The notes below the pieces were generated by a model. It made no database searches and was not told the DNA's origin. It was given only the letters and a program-made list of their open reading frames with translations. Positions 27,749 through 29,354 of a stretch of 29,354 nt of DNA are shown one piece after another. The position numbers were made by a program, and so were the translations under genes. The stretch spans positions 1-29,354 of the forward strand of contig CAKZLR010000046.1 of NCBI GenBank assembly GCA_937127165.1, given 5' to 3'. Every line of letters begins with the position of its first letter. Positions within the stretch are counted from its first letter, which is position 1. The DNA is from an uncultured Candidatus Peregrinibacteria bacterium (GTDB lineage Bacteria; Patescibacteriota; JACMRA01).

Positions 27749-28933
27749 CTAAGGTAATCTAAAACTTTTATCAACGACTCCCGCCAGACCAATCATTACA
27801 GCATTGTCGCCAGTTAGAGGTAGCTGAGTTATAAAAGTAGGAGATATACCGAATTCTAAAATTTTGTTTCTTAACAAGAGATTTGCTGAAACTCCACCGC
27901 TTAAACCGATTGATTTGGGGTTAAACTGTTTTATAGCTTTACCAAATTGATTAATAAGTTGTTTTATAATTACTGTTTGGGCTGAAATACAAGTCTGTTT
28001 GATAAATTTTAGTTTAAAGTTCAAATTCTCAAGTGGAGATTCTAGTAACTCTAATATTTCTGCTTTTTTGAGAGGTTTTTCAATAACAAAGCCCTTAATA
28101 GGCGGTTTTTGTAAAAAGTACCTGACAGCCGTCTTAAGCCCAGAGTAAGATAAATTAAAAGAATCTGCATGCTTCATCGACACCGGAAAATCAAAATAGT
28201 TTTGCTCCTCCAAAACAGCAATTTGCGAGATCAGCACACCACCCGGATAAGGTAAGCCTAACATTCTGCCAATTTTATCGAAACATTCTCCTGCAGCATC
28301 ATCAATTGTTTTACCTACAATTTGCCAGTTAGTTGGACTACTAAGCAAAATAATTTGGGTATTACCGCCACTAACCAAAAGATGTAGATGCGGAAAGATC
28401 TCTTCGTCTTGAAATTGTTCAACAACGTTTGTAGTACTTTCTAAAATTCCTGTCTGCCAGTCTTTTTTTAACTCTATCTGGTAAAAACAACTGAAAATAT
28501 GACCGATTAAATGGCTAATCACTTTTAGCTCAATTTGTTTTTGAGTTTGTTTTTGCAAAAAATATCTTACAGACTTGGCAAATTCTTGACCCACCCTAAG
28601 AGCCGATACCAAACCAACTTCACCAGCAACAAAAATGTACTCAACCTGACTTAGTACATCTCGCGGTTGCAAAGAAGTTTTTTGAGAGACAAAATCGAGC
28701 AAAATTTGAAAAAGAGAATGGATTTGCTCGGCATGCAATCTAGCCCCATATTCTGGCACTACCCCACCAAACTGTTGGTGATTTTTGATTTGTGAATGGG
28801 TTAATGCCCCCACAACTTCTAGTGAGTTAATTTTACCATACAAATTCTGGTATGCATGACCAACCACATCTTCAAGACGACAGATAGCAATCGAAGTTTC
28901 GTCGCAGCTGGTTTCTATGCAAATAGAAAACAT
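27749..28933 (-). CDS. tsaD: tRNA N6-adenosine threonylcarbamoyltransferase TsaD
   Basis: TsaD transfers the threonylcarbamoyl group to A37 of ANN-decoding tRNAs with TsaB and TsaE. The protein has 394 residues, longer than the usual 330-350. The ASKHA fold motifs are present: IETSCDETSIAIC (6-18), GGVVPEYGARLHAEQIH (56-72), metal ligands in VISHLIGHIF (His141, His145), LLVSGGNTQIIL (185-196), DDAAGECFDKIGRMLGLPYPGG (211-232), FNLSYSGLKTAVRYF, GLSGGVSANLLLR and GDNAVMIGLAG. Extra length comes from inserts around 80-98 and 155-182. It ends abruptly at DKSFRLP with TAG soon after the GDNA motif, where a related frame continues. It is divergent from a membrane-anchored protein gene. Confidence 0.94.
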   Translation of the reverse strand: MFSICIETSCDETSIAICRLEDVVGHAYQNLYGKINSLEVVGALTHSQIKNHQQFGGVVPEYGARLHAEQIHSLFQILLDFVSQKTSLQPRDVLSQVEYIFVAGEVGLVSALRVGQEFAKSVRYFLQKQTQKQIELKVISHLIGHIFSCFYQIELKKDWQTGILESTTNVVEQFQDEEIFPHLHLLVSGGNTQIILLSSPTNWQIVGKTIDDAAGECFDKIGRMLGLPYPGGVLISQIAVLEEQNYFDFPVSMKHADSFNLSYSGLKTAVRYFLQKPPIKGFVIEKPLKKAEILELLESPLENLNFKLKFIKQTCISAQTVIIKQLINQFGKAIKQFNPKSIGLSGGVSANLLLRNKILEFGISPTFITQLPLTGDNAVMIGLAGVVDKSFRLP

Positions 28934-28942
28934 ATTTGGGAT

Positions 28943-28982
28943 TTGACCATAAAATATAAAGGTGTTAGACTATTTTAGTCAA
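28943..28982. promoter_or_regulatory. Overlapping divergent promoters of tsaD and the terminal gene
   Basis: Minus strand: TTGACT (28977-28982), 18-base spacer, TATATT (28953-28958), leading to tsaD with a leader of about 15 bases. Plus strand: TTGACC (28943-28948), 17-base spacer, TAGACT (28966-28971), leading to the gene at 28998. The two promoters interleave, so the transcripts probably compete. Confidence 0.65.
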
Positions 28983-28997
28983 CCAATCCTTTTGATT

Positions 28998-29354
28998 ATG
29001 GTTAGATTTTTCGGACAAAACAAAATTTTCTCACAAATCACATTCATATTAATATTAATTCTTTTAGGGTTATTGTTATCACTTTTTCTCATAAAAGTTG
29101 AGGCTAAAAATGAAGCTGAAAACAATCTTTCACATGCGGCTAATTGTATGGTAAAAGACCATTACGATACTTCAGCACAACAACTTGAAATGGTTGATTT
29201 AGATTTACGTGATACTAATGGAATTGTTGATACGGACCTTAGATCTTATTTTAACGATATAAAATGGTCTGGTAGTCAGTGGGCAGATGAAAGCACAACA
29301 AATATGTGTAACGGTCCCCTCGTTTTGAGTACTTTATCCTCACCAAACTCATCC
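28998..29354 (+). CDS. Membrane-anchored protein, 3' end outside the window
   Basis: The frame is open from the ATG at 28998 through the window end (119 codons seen). Residues 12-33 (SQITFILILILLGLLLSLFL) form one membrane helix after a basic N-terminus, so the rest is probably outside the cell. The visible external part is polar and acidic with two Cys (NCMVKDH near 49, MCNG near 103), possibly forming a disulfide. No domain is recognised; type IV pilin-like or other anchored surface proteins are possible. The presence of an interleaved promoter and an intact frame indicate a living gene. Confidence 0.7.
   Translation, partial: MVRFFGQNKIFSQITFILILILLGLLLSLFLIKVEAKNEAENNLSHAANCMVKDHYDTSAQQLEMVDLDLRDTNGIVDTDLRSYFNDIKWSGSQWADESTTNMCNGPLVLSTLSSPNSS

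Noticed and set aside
1..29354. Insertion sequences as the cause of gene disruption
   Set aside because: No transposase frame or terminal inverted repeats were found; the decay is by point changes and small indels.

Overview
The window is AT-rich DNA from a bacterium with a standard genetic code: UGA ends leuA, UAG ends tsaD and UAA ends most other genes. Peptidoglycan and division genes (murC, ftsZ, a MurT-like ligase), a GMP synthetase, TsaD, ribosomal protein S7 and a short J-domain protein fit a small-genome bacterium. The overall style (weak or absent Shine-Dalgarno sites, a cupin of the type II mannose-6-phosphate isomerase family, a GT-C type membrane glycosyltransferase, a lone leuA) suggests a Candidate Phyla Radiation/Patescibacteria lineage, perhaps Microgenomates-like. 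This placement is an inference and cannot be proved from the window.

The most striking property is erosion. I can support 15 intact or window-truncated genes covering only about 55% of the sequence. Most of the remainder is not random spacer but decayed genes recognisable by reading across frameshifts and stop codons. Positions 77-4422 (minus strand) hold a dead cluster: a UbiA-family polyprenyl-phosphate phosphoribosyltransferase, a GtrA-family protein, a polytopic membrane protein, an NAD-dependent sugar epimerase and a HAD-IB hydrolase. Together these look like a lost lipid-linked pentose (decaprenyl-phosphoryl-ribose/arabinose type) pathway. Other remnants are a pilin-like or membrane protein (about 9260-9660), an ECF S-component-like membrane protein (about 12850-13520), an unidentified protein (about 13651-13900), an alpha/beta hydrolase (about 19621-20428), a membrane protein (about 20570-21000) and fragments between leuA and tsaD.

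Layout of living genes: murC and ftsZ (minus) sit back to back with pgi (plus), with a near-consensus promoter before pgi. After a 2 kb decayed gap comes a large HD-domain protein (minus). After another decayed gap come the orphan cupin (minus) and a 13-TM-scale glycosyltransferase (plus), convergent with a small PF04020-type membrane protein and an endonuclease/exonuclease/phosphatase family protein. Then come rpsG, with a strong GC-rich terminator, and a J-domain protein, all minus. A third decayed gap precedes guaA (minus). A MurT-like ligase (plus) converges with leuA (minus) with one base between their stop codons. A final decayed gap precedes tsaD (minus), which shares a divergent promoter region with a membrane-anchored protein cut off by the window end.

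Functionally the survivors are mainly envelope synthesis and division (murC, ftsZ, murT, GT-C enzyme), core information processing (rpsG, tsaD, J-protein), nucleotide synthesis (guaA) and central carbon (pgi, leuA). Cell-surface decoration and transport genes are those that have died. No tRNA, rRNA, CRISPR array, insertion sequence or phage was found.
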